A stretch of 64,000 nt of DNA from Elmis aenea (lineage: Eukaryota > Arthropoda > Insecta > Coleoptera > Elmidae): assembly GCA_947652605.1 (NCBI GenBank), contig OX393579.1, forward strand, positions 20,543,674 through 20,607,673, written 5' to 3'. A program made the position numbers and the translations under genes. Under the pieces are notes generated by a model, which ran no database searches, had not been told where the DNA came from, and saw only the letters and a list, made by a program, of their open reading frames with translations. Shown here piece by piece: positions 52,975 through 64,000 of the stretch (position 1 is its first letter; every line of letters starts with the position of its first letter).

Positions 52975-53275
52975 AGACAACGACCTTTGTTTAAAATAAG
53001 AAAGTTGATATTAAAATAACAAAAACAAATGAAGATAGATAAACTTTATTAATAAATTTCAAATCTACAAAAAAAGTGTCTTTATAATATCGAAAAATAT
53101 TTTAAGTTTGATTTCAAATAAGCAAGTTAAAAGCAAAAAGGAAAAATCGAAAACGTAATTTTTTTGTTTTTTATCAATAGCGGAAAAACTACACCTTTTT
53201 TTCAAGAATCGTTTTCATAGAATAGTTGCTTTTAAATCATAGATCATTTTGACTCATTTAACCAACTTTTTATCT
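52975..53275 (+). repeat. Dispersed repeat shared with 35700-36010
   Basis: Same sequence of phrases as at 35700-36010, in the same orientation. It begins just after the RT remnant. Confidence 0.7.
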
Positions 53276-53343
53276 CGCCTGACGGCTCGTGGCTCAGTCA
53301 TACGAGTGTGAAATATTCTTTCAGCACGTGTTGTACACTATGC

Positions 53344-53614
53344 TTTTCCGACGACCAGTTAGACATAATCATTAATTCTGCGAAAAAGTTGAAAATAACA
53401 TTTTTTTAACGTTGGTGACACTTGACACTTGTGAGGTTAGATTTGACTCCTGACTCAAGCGATGTTAACAGTGCGTTTAGCGTGTGTAAAGTAGCGGAAA
53501 TTGTGTGCAAAGTGCTCTTTGCAGACAATTTCCGGTGTCATGCGCAATTTGTCATTTTCCGTCGTAGTAAGTCGTGCAAAATTCCTCGCTTTACATAGTG
53601 GTCGTCGGAAAATT
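53344..53614. repeat. Inverted repeat pair TTTTCCGACGACCA
   Basis: TTTTCCGACGACCA at 53344 and TGGTCGTCGGAAAA ending at 53614 are perfect 14-bp inverted repeats about 270 bases apart. Between them is a second hairpin, GGAAATTGTGTGCAAAG and CTTTGCAGACAATTTCC (53496-53532). It is possibly a small MITE; no target duplication is evident. Confidence 0.55.
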
Positions 53615-53803
53615 AAGTTTCGCCACTAGTGGCGAAAATAATGTCACTGTCAATGTCAAAATCAAATTGTAAAATATACGATGTTTTTTAACTTATAACT
53701 CATAATAAACTAAAATTTTGTTAATATTCTTATCAAATAATTTAATTTTAATGTAGCATTTTATATAAAAGCCTAAGAATGGTACAAAAATTAATATTAA
53801 ATA

Positions 53804-54497
53804 TGAGCCCTCTAAATGCAAAACTCTGTATTTGCAAAAAATCGAAAAATGACATTTTGCTACTACTTACCTCCATTCCTTAGGGGTAATGCATACAATA
53901 ATTTTGTTAAATGCAAAACTTGGCGTTTATTAAGATATTTAGGTTTCAAAATCAGTGTCAAATGCAAAACTCTGTAAAAATTTGACTTGGTTAGGCGCAA
54001 AACAATGTATTTGGGATTCAACCAATGGTGACGGTTAATCGCCCATCACGTGTTGCGTACAACAGCGCCGTTCGCATTCTACGCGTACTTACGTCTTTTG
54101 TTAGTTACTGTCTGAATTAAATATTTATTTTGTTAATAATATTATACTTACCAGTAATGATATCTGTTATGTTAATATTATATGAATAAATTTATTTTAC
54201 TAGGTACTCTATTTCTTGAAAAAAAAGTCCTTTAACTGTTCTAGTTAACATGCAAAACTAGGTAAAATTCACTCTCAGATGCAAAACTCAGTAAATGTAT
54301 TTTTTAATTGTAATTTTTGTAACTATCGCGCCATCTTTAGGTTAAATATAATACTAAATTGTTTTCTAGTGCTATGTTTTGCTAGTTCAATAGCATTGCA
54401 TAAAATATGAGGCTTTAATAACACAGAAAACTGTTTTTTGCGTTTATCTCAAAAGTGTCTTTTATGCAAATAAAGAGTTTTGCATTTAGAGGGCTCA
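53804..54497. mobile_element. 694-bp TA MITE with TGAGCCCTCTAAATGC ends
   Basis: The inverted repeats are perfect for at least 22 bases: TGAGCCCTCTAAATGCAAAA on the left and its complement on the right. TA flanks both edges (53802-53803, 54498-54499). The motif ATGCAAAACTCNGTA recurs at least five times in direct sense inside (near 53818, 53920, 53958, 54250 and 54280). It is non-coding. Confidence 0.9.
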
Positions 54498-54499
54498 TA

Positions 54500-54680
54500 T
54501 ATTACATTAACTTTCGTTCTATAATATAATTTTAATTTCGTAGAAAAAATAGCATTTACGACTCGAGATGAAATTAGTGTTTTTCGTTCGTGAGATTTGC
54601 TCACTCGCCGTTTCGCGGCTCGGGAACAAATCTCACCTCACGAAAAAAACTGGACTTTCATCACTTGTTGTAAAATATAC
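54500..54680 (+). repeat. Dispersed repeat, pair with 55805-55990
   Basis: Both copies share CATTAACTTT(C/T)GTTCTATAATATAAT, GTAGAAAAAATAGCATTTA, ACTCGAGATGAAAT, TTCGTTCGTGAGA(T/C)TTGCTCACT and CTGGACTTTCATC in order and orientation, about 1.3 kb apart. They contain short inverse words (CGTGAG and CTCACG). Non-coding. Confidence 0.75.
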
Positions 54681-54694
54681 TATAAGTAAATAAT

Positions 54695-55100
54695 GTTTTT
54701 TTTGTGCGATCGCACTAGAAACAGCTGTTTGACGGACACGTTAGCAGCCAAAAAGTACTGCATTACCGGCGTTACCCTTAGCAACGGCCTAAAAAGTACT
54801 TTTCCGGCCGTTACTCTTAGCAACGGCCGAAAAAGTTACTTTTTCGGCCGCTACAGCGTACGAAAAAGTAAATTTGGATTAAAGCTAACATCATACGCCG
54901 TCATCTGTCAGTGACAGAATGGCACGTAGTTTCTAACCTATATTTTTGAAAAATACTAAAAATTTAAATTGTGTTTAATTCGATTGCACAAAAAATGTAA
55001 TATGCACCTCGGCCAAAACGTACTTTTTCGGCCTTGACTACGTCTCGGCCAGCAAACCAGACGTGGCCGAAAAAGTTACACTTTTTGGCCTTGATACATG
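54695..55100 (+). repeat. CGGCCG-rich repeat, inverted pair with 61615-61955
   Basis: Shared phrases include TGCGATCGCACTAGAAACAG (inverted in the other copy), ACAGCTGTTTGACGG, GTACTGCATTACCGGC, CTTAGCAACGGCC, CATCTGTCAGTGACAGAAT and AATATGCACCTCGGCC. This copy has extra GGCCGAAAAAG units near 55000-55090. A short frame inside is unsupported. Confidence 0.75.
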
Positions 55101-55104
55101 ATAA

Positions 55105-55800
55105 CATAACGAAGAGTTGCGAGTAAATTCTAAATCAAAAGATTGTGAAACTGTTTTATAAATCGTTTAATAAAACACTTAAGTTACTTATCCTTAACTT
55201 AGTAGGCCTCAAAGATAAAATGTCATTAATCTTTTCTGGGCTTAACTTATTTTAATATACTTTTTTTTAATGATTATTTAGCATTATGTGTATTATAAAA
55301 TAACTGGATATCTTTAAAAGTGTTTTGTTAAATTAATTTAATCACTTCAGAGACTTTTAAAAGACAACTGGAGGTTAAAAAGGTGGCCAAATTGTCCTTA
55401 TGAATGCATGTAAATTGTAGCGCTATTAACACTGTAAGCCTAAAACATTTGCACGTAAACATGCTAATACGTAAAAACGATGTAGACCAATTTTACTAAG
55501 TTGCTGTAAACTAGGGATAGCAACATGTTGTGAATCATGAGGGGTAATGTAATTGCATTATGTATAAATGTGCTTCAAAATATAACATTCTTTGTAACTT
55601 TACATTCAACAATGTTAGCAACAAGTTCATGTAAATTGTTGTGTAAAGCTTGCCAACATTCCTTTTTGCACTAGATACGTGGAGATATCAGAAAATAACG
55701 ACTACTAGTATTTTGTGGTACAGTAAATTAATAAAATTTTGAAAGTAGTTCGGTTTCCAAGTAGAAGCTATTCTATCAAAAAAATTCGAATTGCCGAAGA
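55105..55800. other. Spacer, no gene recognised
   Basis: Nothing identified. Confidence 0.4.
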
Positions 55801-55804
55801 CTAG

Positions 55805-55990
55805 ATATACACATTAACTTTTGTTCTATAATATAATCTTAAATTCGTAGAAAAAATAGCATTTAGAACTCGAGATGAAATCAGTTTTTTCGTTCGTGAG
55901 ACTTGCTCACTTGCCCCCTCCGCGGCTCGTGAATAAATCTCACCTCAAGAAAAAAGCTGGACTTTCATCTCTTGTTGTAAAATATACTAT
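55805..55990 (+). repeat. Dispersed repeat, pair with 54500-54680
   Basis: Second copy of the repeat described at 54500-54680. It differs by small indels, for example CCCCCTCCGCGGCTCG against CGTTTCGCGGCTCG. Confidence 0.75.
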
Positions 55991-57345
55991 TACTTAACTA
56001 CTAATACTTACCAGTCTAGTAAAAACCGAAACAACCCGACGAAGATTAATTTGTTCTTATTATTATCCTTGTTTCTAGTGTTTTTAAGAACTTTTACACT
56101 TTTCACTTAACACAAGGTGCACAGCACTAATCCGAAAATACTAAAAAATAAGCAACAATTATAATATAAACAATTTTAATAAAGTATATATATTTAACAC
56201 AAAATTTTAGAGTAACAATCTTAAAATAATATTAACATAGATAGAGTTATAACAAATTAACAGACTTTAAAGTAATTCCATACAATAATTAATAATAATA
56301 GCAAGAAGCTAATAGCTACTCTACTGTTAATTGCTTTAAGTTACAGTTTCCATTAATTACCTACACATAAAAATTGAAGTATTATTAAATTTACTTCACT
56401 TAATGCAATCAGTGTTGACATAATGAAAACTTCACTGGCTGAACATAAATAATTATAAATGTCATTATTATTAAGGCTTTTAACTTAATCACTTCGTTTG
56501 CTTGATAATCCTAAATAAGGCAAACTTTATAACAATGGAATGTAAAGTAAAAGATCGTTTATTACTTGTTTTTAAATAAATAGGCCTATTTATCAAACAG
56601 CTCACAGCGACAAATATTTATTAAGGAAGAAAACGTTTAAAACTTTTTTTGCAAACATAATGATTAAAATTTTACTAATTTTGAAGAACGGGAGACATAT
56701 TCATGAATAAAAGAAAAGGCGTTGGTTTTTATCGTTTTTTCTTTCAGTTTAAAACAGTTTATTTCTGTCAGCTGTTCTTAAACGTCCTTCATAATAATAA
56801 TAAATTATCAAGGAGCATTAACCATAAGCGTAATAACCGACTTTATAAATTATTTTCATATCGTAGTTTTACATTTTATAAGCATTTTACCTATTTAAGG
56901 GTAAACAATTTTTAATGTATGAAATATTGCCATAATTTAATCAGAATATGTAATTGTACTTTATAAAGTATGTTAGTATTAAAGAGCTTGATACATACTA
57001 CATATGTATTTTACAAAGCTTATACAATAGCACGAAATTTGTTTCACAATGATGTAAATTTTTTTGGATCATATTTGGCACAAGTTTATGTCATCTTAAC
57101 GTAATCAAATCACCATCGATTTATTAAATGATTTCACTGAATATAACTCTAAAAAGCGCTTTTAGTAGAGGAAAGAAAAACAACAGAAGTTGAATTAAGT
57201 ACCTATAAACCTATTGCTTCTAAACAATTTTCTTTGAACCCTCTTTGAACTTTACAAACTCACTTAAAGACAGCAAAATGGATCATGAACCCTTAATGAG
57301 AAATTCTTGACCCACGATTTCTTTAATTTACCTTTTTGTTTATTG
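55991..57345. other. Strongly AT-rich spacer
   Basis: No gene or element end was recognised. Confidence 0.4.
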
Positions 57346-57396
57346 TACAGCGTGGCCAAATTTCGATGTTTTCATAGGGAATCTCGGTAACGATAA

Positions 57397-58964
57397 AGGT
57401 GCATTTATATTATCGTAGCGTAAGCGGAGCGTATCCGGCACGTAGCGTATCAGACAAAATTAGTTACCTACATTGGTTGTTATGAAACCATTTATATTAG
57501 AGCGGAACGTTAGCGTTCAGACAGCGACCGGGAACGTAACGTCTCCGACAAAATTTGTTAGGACGTACCTACGATACGTAATGTGTCTGATCCGATACGC
57601 TCCCAAAACACGCTTTTTAATAAAACTGTCATCAGTTATAATTCATTGTAAAATATTTAAATATAATGAATAAAAAGAATAAAAAGAAACAAACTTATTG
57701 AAACTGTAAGAAATTATAAATTTTTATATGATCAAAGCGAAAAATTGTATAGTGACGCTGAAAATAAAGAAGAAACATGGACTGAAGTTCGACTCGTATA
57801 TCAACGGCACCATGTTTAAGCAAGAAGACATGATCCAACAATCCCTCGATTAATTCATATTTTTCTGGTTGACATTTGCAAGAACTAGTTACTGGTGACA
57901 CACGTAACAGACCGCCTATAGTCATACATTTGAAAAATCTCTTCGGCAAACTCCCACCCTTCAAAGCCTCGGACATTTCAAAGACTTCTCACCCCTACGA
58001 CATCGAAAGGGGGTGGTTGCCGAAGGAGTCTTTGAAATGTTTGTTGGGGGTGGGGTAGTTTTTCAACAGAGGGGTTGCCGAAGAAGTCGGTGGTCGTAGT
58101 GGTTGCTGAAGGAGTCTTTGAAATGCCCACCACCCACGGATGACTTCTTCAGCAACCCCAAAAACCACACCCTCAAACATTTCAAAGACTCCTTCAGCAA
58201 CCACCCTCTGGTCATTGTCGACGACCTTGAAAGACTTCTTCGGCAACACCCTCCGGCCATTGACGATAACCTTCAAGAATCGTTCGGCAACCACCCTCTG
58301 GTCATTGTCGATAACCTTCAAGACTCCTTCGACAACCACCCTCTGGTCATTGTCGACGACCTTGAAAGACTTCTTCGTTACCTTCAAACATCGATCATGG
58401 TAAGCTCCGGATAGACATGCCATCGAACTGTCGCAGGAACCGTAGTATACTCTTATCCTGCCGCATTCTCATTCGAGCCATATGCCACTACCACCCCTCT
58501 ATTAATTCTTTCTTTGTAATCTGTACTTCTACCATCAATACTCTTTCTGATATACCTTTCTTTTTCTTCTTTTTTTCACACTCTTAAATGCATCAATTTT
58601 TAAAAATTAAAATTAAAAAATATTTTGGGTATTTTATTGTAAGAAATGTGGGAAAAACAGTAAAAAAACCTTCAGAATTTTTAAACTGTTTTTATCGAAA
58701 AACAGAACTGTTGCCGAAGAGTAACATCGTGCAAAACAATAAATAAAATGTATTTGTCTAAATATCAGAAACTGTGCGTTAGATCAGATCAATTTAAAAA
58801 ATGACAATTAAATATACGTTTCCTTTTCGTAGGTCAATATAATTTTGTCTGATACGTTACGTGTCTGAGCCGCTACGAATACGTTACGATATAAAAACCA
58901 CTTTTGTCTGATACGCTACGTGCCGGATACGCTCCGCTTACGCTACGATAATATAAATGCACCT
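57397..58964. mobile_element. 1568-bp MITE with long inverted ends, TAA target
   Basis: The inverted repeats are about 60 bp: the left begins AGGTGCATTTATATTATCGT and includes GCGGAGCGTATCCGGCACGT; the right end is its complement. TAA lies on both sides (57394-57396, 58965-58967). Inner copies of GTCTGATACG(T/C)TACG recur. No transposase frame was found, so it is probably a non-autonomous Harbinger-like element. Its middle holds the minisatellite at 58198-58378. Confidence 0.87.
58198..58378. repeat. 45-bp minisatellite, four units, open in several frames
   Basis: Units begin at 58198, 58244, 58288 and 58333 (spacing 46, 44 and 45), each CAACCACCCTCTGGTCATTG, then TCGA(C/T)(A/G)ACCTT(G/C)AA(A/G)A. 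Looser copies extend left to about 57920. The spacing is near 15 codons, so one plus-strand frame reads as repeats like NHPLVIVDDLERLLR and a minus-strand frame as VVDNDQRVVAE. I do not regard these as proven proteins. Confidence 0.8.
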
Positions 58965-59170
58965 TAAGAGGTATCAAAAAACGGACCTCACTTCCTCGAT
59001 CTCTTTTTTCGAGAAAAAGTTAATCGTGAAAACTAAAATTGGTTATCGTATTTTGTTTTCGAGTTATCACCGATAACTCGATTTTTCGACTTTTCGTTTT
59101 ATGACTATATCTCGTTTGTTTATAAAAATTAAGAAAAATAATTTTGACGTTCTACGGGCACTTTTTTGAT

Positions 59171-59806
59171 AAGAATGCAGTGACGTAGACAATTTTCAGA
59201 AAAAAATTGAAATTCGAGTTGTGACATAAAGCTGTATTTTTTTAAATAGAACCCAAAGTTGGAGAAAGAGGATTTTTTCCCCATTCCAATAAAATATATC
59301 ATGTGGGGTCGATTTATTCATTTTCCTTACATTATAGCAAAAATTAGATAATTTATTTTTTTGTATTAGTGGACATGTCATTAGGAATTTACCTGGTAAA
59401 ACAAATTGTCATTCTGTTATTTTAACGATAATTTGACAGAAATAATCACCTTTAATTTGTTGATAATGCTGGTTTGAAAAGAAGGCTCAAGAGGATCAAA
59501 CCTTTTGAACTGGTGTAGTGCGCATCGCGATACAGTGCTAAAGCAGAGCATAGTGAACCCGTGCGTAACACGACAAACTTGTGTTTTATGTTAAAAACCA
59601 AGAAACACCAATGGGGACATCTTGGAGAAATACCTAGTCTAAGAATTTTAGAATAAAATTGTAGGTTAGTCTCTCTAGACTAGTAACAATATTTCAATAT
59701 AAAGAAGAAAAAAATTGTTGATTGTTTATATTTTTCTACCTTAAAAACACGAAATGGCTTACGAATATTACGAAAAGTATGATATGTTAGAATGTTGTAT
59801 CCAAAG
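59171..59806. other. Spacer, no gene recognised
   Basis: Nothing identified. Confidence 0.4.
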
Positions 59807-60099
59807 TAGGGTAGACCGGCGATGAAAGTAACACGCGTAGGTTGTAACAATGTCTATAGATCTTTAATTTTTGTTATATGTCACGCTAAGCACTTTAGCA
59901 ATGTTCATTTACATCCTCCATCTCCCTACCTACATTGATACTTTTCATCTGTCATAGAGGTTTAAGTTTTTTGCCAGCCAGAGTCATTATTTTCCGCCTA
60001 AAAGTTAATGCGTTGTGTCACCGGTCGAGTGACTTTTAGGCGATCTCTAAAAGAGGAACAAAAAAGTACCTAGATTATTATGTTCTAAATTTTGTTGGC

Positions 60100-60988
60100 A
60101 GGGCTATTATATAAAATCAAAAAACACCTGCCAGGATTCTTTAAATTATTGGAATCTTATCTAAATAATCGACAATTTAGAACGAGAGTTAAAGGCGACG
60201 TCTCGGCTCTACTACCTATCAACTACGGGGTTCCCCAGGGAAGTGTTTTGGGACCGCTACTGTATCTTCTGTTTACATCAGATCTTCCAGTGTCACCAAA
60301 CATACCAATTGGAACATTTGCGGACGATACTGTTATACTCACTAGCCATAGTGACGTTCGTCGCGCACATTTATTCCTCCAAGAATATCTAAATACCCTA
60401 GAGAGCTGGCTTAAAAAATGGAATATTAAAATAAATGAGACCAAATCAAACCATATAACATTTACACTAAGAAAAGATCTATGTCCACCTATTTTCCTAA
60501 ACACCGTACAAATACCACAAACCATGTCCGTAAAATACCTAGGACTACACCTAGATAGCAAGTTAAATTGGAAAGTACATATAACCAAGAAGAGGAAGCA
60601 AATGGACTTAAGGCAAAGAGAGACGTGCTGGTTGATTGGACGAAAGTCAACTCTTTCATTAGAAAATAAAATTCTGTTATATAAAACCATAATCAAGCCC
60701 GTGTGGATGTATGGGATTGAACTGTGGGGCTGTGCGAGCAAATCTAACATACAAACTATACAAAGATTCCAATCCAAGATATTAAGGGAAATTGTTGACG
60801 CTCCATGGTACGTCACCAATGACATGATTCACAACGATTTAAATATACCAACCATAAAAGAAGTCATTCATGAAAGAAGCGTTACGCACCATGGCAAATT
60901 GGAAACCCACGAAAATCCATTGCTGAAACCTCTTCTAGAAAACAACGCAATAAGAAGACTAAAAAGACAGTGGCCAGCAGACCTGTAA
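60100..60988 (+). pseudogene. jockey-like reverse transcriptase, 5'-truncated
   Basis: The continuous plus-strand frame of nearly 300 codons encodes the second half of a jockey-clade RT: GLLYKIKKHLPGFFKLLESYLNNRQFRTRV, YGVPQGSVLGPLLYLLFTSDLP (about 45-66), the FADD catalytic box (residues 76-79 counted from 60092), WLKKWNIKINETKSNHITFTL, VKYLGLHLDSKLNWKVHI and a C-terminal WMYGIELWGCASKSNIQTIQRFQSKILREI followed by a final RLKRQWPADL. The first catalytic Asp and the endonuclease are absent. There is no ATG in the expected place, and the first two codons of the open frame derive from the target duplication. It cannot move by itself. The unbroken frame suggests a young insertion. Jockey assignment is from the conserved motifs and the typical C-terminus. 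Confidence 0.87.
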
Positions 60989-61136
60989 CATGGTAGAAGA
61001 GATCTCATCACTGGAAGAGATCTCATCATGATATTGATCTAATAACTAGATAGCCAGCACATTAGCTTAAAGAATACGTAGTGTTTTGATTGCTAAAATA
61101 CATATTAAAAAAATAAAAATAAAAATAAAATAAAAT
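60100..61136 (+). mobile_element. 5'-truncated jockey-like retrotransposon insertion
   Basis: The RT-coding sequence ends at 60988. A short 3' UTR and an A-rich (AAAAAT)n tail (about 61106-61136) follow. TTGTTGGC occurs immediately before the element (60092-60099) and after the tail (61137-61144), a likely target duplication. The element sits inside the MITE at 59809-62009. Confidence 0.83.
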
Positions 61137-61614
61137 TGTTGGCTATTGGTAGATGCAATACAATTTGACGTTGGAATCGTGGTTAATGGTGGATTCCCTC
61201 AAATTTGTTTTGTGTACACTTGGGGTCAAAAGTAGATAACTGTGTTACAACCAATCTCAATCAATTCACATGCAAATGTTCACTCTCAGCACATAATTGG
61301 TGGTTTTCTTCGTAGCTGAGAACAAACAAAACTTGCCGGATTAATTTTCCAATTTGTTGTATATTTTTGTCAAACATTTTTGAATATTTTTTCATTTTGT
61401 GTAAATTATTTTGCCGTTACACCTTACCCCGATCATTGTTACTTTTAGCCCCAACGTTGAGGTTGGAAGTAACAGCTGTCTTACTACAGAGAAAAACAAA
61501 TTTCTCACGTATGCTTTACGAAACATGAAATATATATATAAATGAAATATCTTGCAAGGAAGACAAATGTCCAATCTATCATTAAATCAATTTGGATGTA
61601 AAATAGTTATTTAT

Positions 61615-61955
61615 GTATCAAGGCCAAAAAGTATGTTTTGGCCGAGGTGCATATTACATTTTTTGTGCGATCGAATTAAAAACAATTTAAATTTTTAGTA
61701 ATTTTCAAAATTATGGGTTAGAAACTACGTGACATTCTGTCACTGACAGATGACGGCGTATGTACTGCATTACCGGCCCTCTCCCTAGCAACGGCTGTAA
61801 AAGTTACTTTTTCGGCCGTTGCTAAGGGTAACGGCCTGAAAAGTAACTTTTACGGCCGTTGCTAAGGATAGGGCCGGTAATGCAGTACTTTATGGTTGCT
61901 AACGCGTCCGTCAAACAGCTGTTTCTAGTACGATCGCACAAAAAACTTGTTATAC
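61615..61955 (-). repeat. CGGCCG-rich repeat, inverted relative to 54695-55100
   Basis: Starting ATCAAGGCCAAAAAGTATG and ending GTACGATCGCACAAAAAAC, it mirrors the copy at 54695. Inside, GCATTACCGGCCC at 61766 and GGGCCGGTAATGC ending at 61882, with GCAACGG and CCGTTGC words between, make a palindrome of about 117 bases. Confidence 0.75.
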
Positions 61956-62011
61956 TCTTTAAGAAATTAAATAAAAACAAAAAAATATTACTTTCATCCC
62001 CGGTCCCCCTA

Positions 62012-62420
62012 ATAATAATTCTGAAGCTGCAAGTGAAGCATACTTTAATCATTACCCGTAAAGAAGAAAACCTAATAAATCTATTTTTGGAAGATTAAAA
62101 CAAAATCTCATTAATTGTGGGACATTTAACAAACCCAAAACAAATATACATTCAAAAAAAAGCAACCCTCTAAATATGTTAAAATAAATACTAGATTTAG
62201 AACTTAAATTTCAAAAATGCACGGTAAAAGTTTTGCAAAGGAACACCCTGTATACATTGTTTAATTGTTAACGAAATTATTTATTTCGAATTGCATCGTT
62301 ATTGAAATCTTAATTTGACCATATAGTAGTATTTGTTTAAGTACCATATAAAAGTTTGTTTATTTTCGTTGTTATGTGACTCGCTATTTAGCTGTTTGAC
62401 ACTGTTTATAGTTTTCGAAC
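62012..62420. other. Short spacer with one element end
   Basis: GAACACCCTGTATACATT near 62242 matches the right end of CAGGGTGTTC elements. Nothing else was recognised. Confidence 0.45.
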
Positions 62421-62423
62421 TAA

Positions 62424-62726
62424 AGGTCTCTTCACACATATCAGTCACGGCGCGCCTCAGTCCGTCTCCGATCCGTCACCGTTTTGTGTCAGTCATACGC
62501 ACGATGCCTATTCACACACGTCAGTCAGGCGTCAGGCAATATCGTAAGAAGAAATAGCAAGTTTGACTGTCAGGCGCCGGAACTGTGACTGACAGAGTGA
62601 CGAGATATTCGTGACTGCGCCGGACGAGTGTAGATGAATCAACTTAAATTACAAGAAAGAATATTTTTCATGACTGACGGTTGACGGAACTAAGACGCGC
62701 CGTGACTGATGTGTGTGAAGAGACCT
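62424..62726. mobile_element. 303-bp MITE with AGGTCTCTTCACAC ends
   Basis: The left end AGGTCTCTTCACACATATCA and its continuation GTCACGGCGCG pair with the inverted right end CGCGCCGTGACTGATGTGTG, then TGAAGAGACCT. The flanks are TAA on the left and TTA on the right, so the TWA target fits only approximately. Further CAGTCA and GTCAGGCG(T/C)C words occur inside. It is non-coding. Confidence 0.8.
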
Positions 62727-62729
62727 TTA

Positions 62730-64000
62730 GAATTTATTATCGGCTAACATGGTTCTGTTGGCATTGAAGCTGAATAATCACTGTGGTTCAAGCAGCCACA
62801 GAATTATAATTTACAATAATATATTTATACTGTGAAGCCATTGTGTGGATTGAAACGCAATTGAATTTGGAATCTCGCGGACAAATTTTTTTGTTTTTAA
62901 TTATCGAAAGTTCAATCAAAAACTGAACTATTTGAACCACTAAAATAATTTAAGCGTGTTCCTACAACGCTTTTGTCAACATTTTTGTTGGTGTCTACTT
63001 TGAATGTTTGCATTTTATTGAAACTTGATGTAAAGTTTAATTTACAAAATTCGAATTGATTCTAAATACAAGAATTTTTAGTGCTTTCAGATTTTATTAT
63101 ATTAATTGCACTTCATATGTGCAGTAATTTAACCTTTGATTGTCCAATAAAACACATTGGTTGTAAAATTTCACACCGTTGTTTTAGTTTTCGATAATAA
63201 GACTGCAAGGGTGAAAACTGGCGTCCAACCATATTGTGTTTGGCATTTCATAATCTAATGTAAAAGCGTAGGTCGTTCGCATGTACTCTTCCTGGTGTAA
63301 ATTTTTTAGTCATAACCGTAATAAATTTAGTGGCCATAATGAAATATAAACTCGGAAAAAATCTGAAATAAAACCGTATAATTTCTCGCTTTCCGCGCAC
63401 GCTTTTTTAACTCTTATCATAATGTTGTTTTGAATACGACTGAGACAAAAATTACATTATTTGCTGCATGAGGTCGCACTTGAATTAGAGAGCAGATATG
63501 AGCTAATATGTAATGAAACATAAAAAAAAGTACAATCATTTATTTTGTGGTAAGTTATATGACGACATGCTTTGTGGGTATACGATAATAAATAATTGTC
63601 TGTTCATTGACGCTCGTGCAGTTTAAACGGTCACGGCAGATATTTTATGGGACTTTGGTGTTAGGTATTTCCTACAATAACAATCAATAATTCTTTGCAA
63701 CGAAGTATAGCTGTGTGTAAAATACAGTTTGGACTGCTTTTCTGGAATATTTTGAAATGTTGGTATTACATTTTTACTTATTTTCTTTCAAGAAATTCAA
63801 TTTTAATTGACTTTCATTGCTAATAAATACAATTTCTTTATGAGAACTTATCAAGCCTTTGTAGAAATGACAAATTACCGTTACGTAATATTTATTTTCG
63901 TTACTTTCGCTACGACAGTCCTCTCCGCTAGAACGTCACTGCCGAACGAGGCGCTCTTTTCGCTGGAAAACGCCGCTGAACGAAACACCGTCTCCGCTAA
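62730..64000. other. Spacer to window end
   Basis: No supported gene or element was found. The last 60 bases are GC-richer (CGCTGAACGAAACACCG...) and may begin something beyond the window. Confidence 0.4.

Larger units (their letters stand above)
57347..59170 (+). repeat. CAGGGTGG-type element split by a MITE
   Basis: CAGCGTGGCCAAATTTCGAT, then GGGAATCTCGGTAACGATAA (57347-57396), continues after the MITE with ACGGACCTC...TTTTTTCGAGAAAA (58980-59025), matching the order at 45626 (GGAACTC...TTTTTTTGAGAAAA). The right limit is uncertain. Confidence 0.5.
59809..62009. mobile_element. TA MITE with GACCGGCGATGAAAGTAAC ends, interrupted twice
   Basis: The left end is GGGTAGACCGGCGATGAAAG and the right end, inverted, begins GGGGGACCGGGGATGAAAG. 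TA flanks both edges (59807-59808, 62010-62011). Inner words GGTTGTAACAATG (59838) and, inverted, CCCCGATCATTGTTAC (61427) repeat the end motif. Without the two insertions (60100-61136 and about 61615-61955) it would be about 820 bp, close to its relatives at 31888 and 48549. A hairpin CGCCTAAAAGT/ACTTTTAGGCG lies at 59995-60042. Confidence 0.82.

Noticed and set aside
58063..58423. Repetitive sequence considered as a CRISPR-like array
   Set aside because: The units are contiguous 45-bp tandem copies without distinct spacers, inside a eukaryotic MITE.
60223..60825. 200-codon minus-strand frame
   Set aside because: It lies entirely antisense to the jockey-like RT, whose motifs are unmistakable.

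Overview
The window looks like a gene-poor, AT-rich stretch of an insect (or other arthropod) nuclear genome. The evidence is its content: eukaryotic class II elements of several superfamilies (piggyBac, hAT, mariner, TA- and TWA-flanked MITEs), non-LTR retrotransposons of two kinds, long AT-rich non-coding spacers, and no operons or bacterial-type genes. The order of insect cannot be fixed by eye. I found no convincing host protein-coding gene, tRNA, rRNA or CRISPR array. All long reading frames with recognisable homology belong to transposable elements. A host gene with short exons could still be hidden in the spacers.

Layout. 0-9 kb: mariner and hAT remnants, palindromic repeats, a 277-bp SPIN-like hAT MITE and a foldback MITE. 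9.5-11.5 kb: a 5'-truncated non-LTR retrotransposon with a 487-codon open reverse transcriptase (RT) frame. 13.8-14.8 kb: a hAT element with intact ends. 16.2-18.7 kb: a structurally complete piggyBac-like element (611-codon transposase, 12-bp perfect inverted repeats, TTAA on both sides), the best candidate for a recently active element. 18.9-27.8 kb: two RT pseudogenes, an LTR-like segment cut by an 800-bp hAT element, a 1.5-kb near-perfect palindrome, a second broken piggyBac, and a MITE full of GTTCGCGAAC motifs. 29-36 kb: half-palindromes, a 140-bp hairpin MITE, GGAGTC arrays and TA MITEs. 40-43 kb: a hAT element nested in a TTA-flanked MITE, then an RT insertion with an unusual 45-bp target duplication. 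44-51 kb: CAGGGTG-ended repeats and a three-deep nest (hAT-like > palindromic repeat > TA MITE). 51-64 kb: a second copy of the 277-bp MITE, another RT pseudogene, several MITEs, a 45-bp minisatellite, and a jockey-like insertion inside a TA MITE.

The parts do not form a pathway. They record many rounds of insertion. Several insertions are resolved to the base by target site duplications (TSDs) read directly from the sequence: 8 bp for hAT, TTAA for piggyBac, TA for the mariner-like MITEs, TAA/TTA for the Harbinger-like MITEs. No new enzymatic system was seen. The most unusual material is in the element ends: hAT-type elements whose subterminal regions are arrays of family-specific short repeats, a set of TA MITEs sharing a CCGGGG-type end, and large palindromes able to make long hairpin RNAs. 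Identities are by eye.
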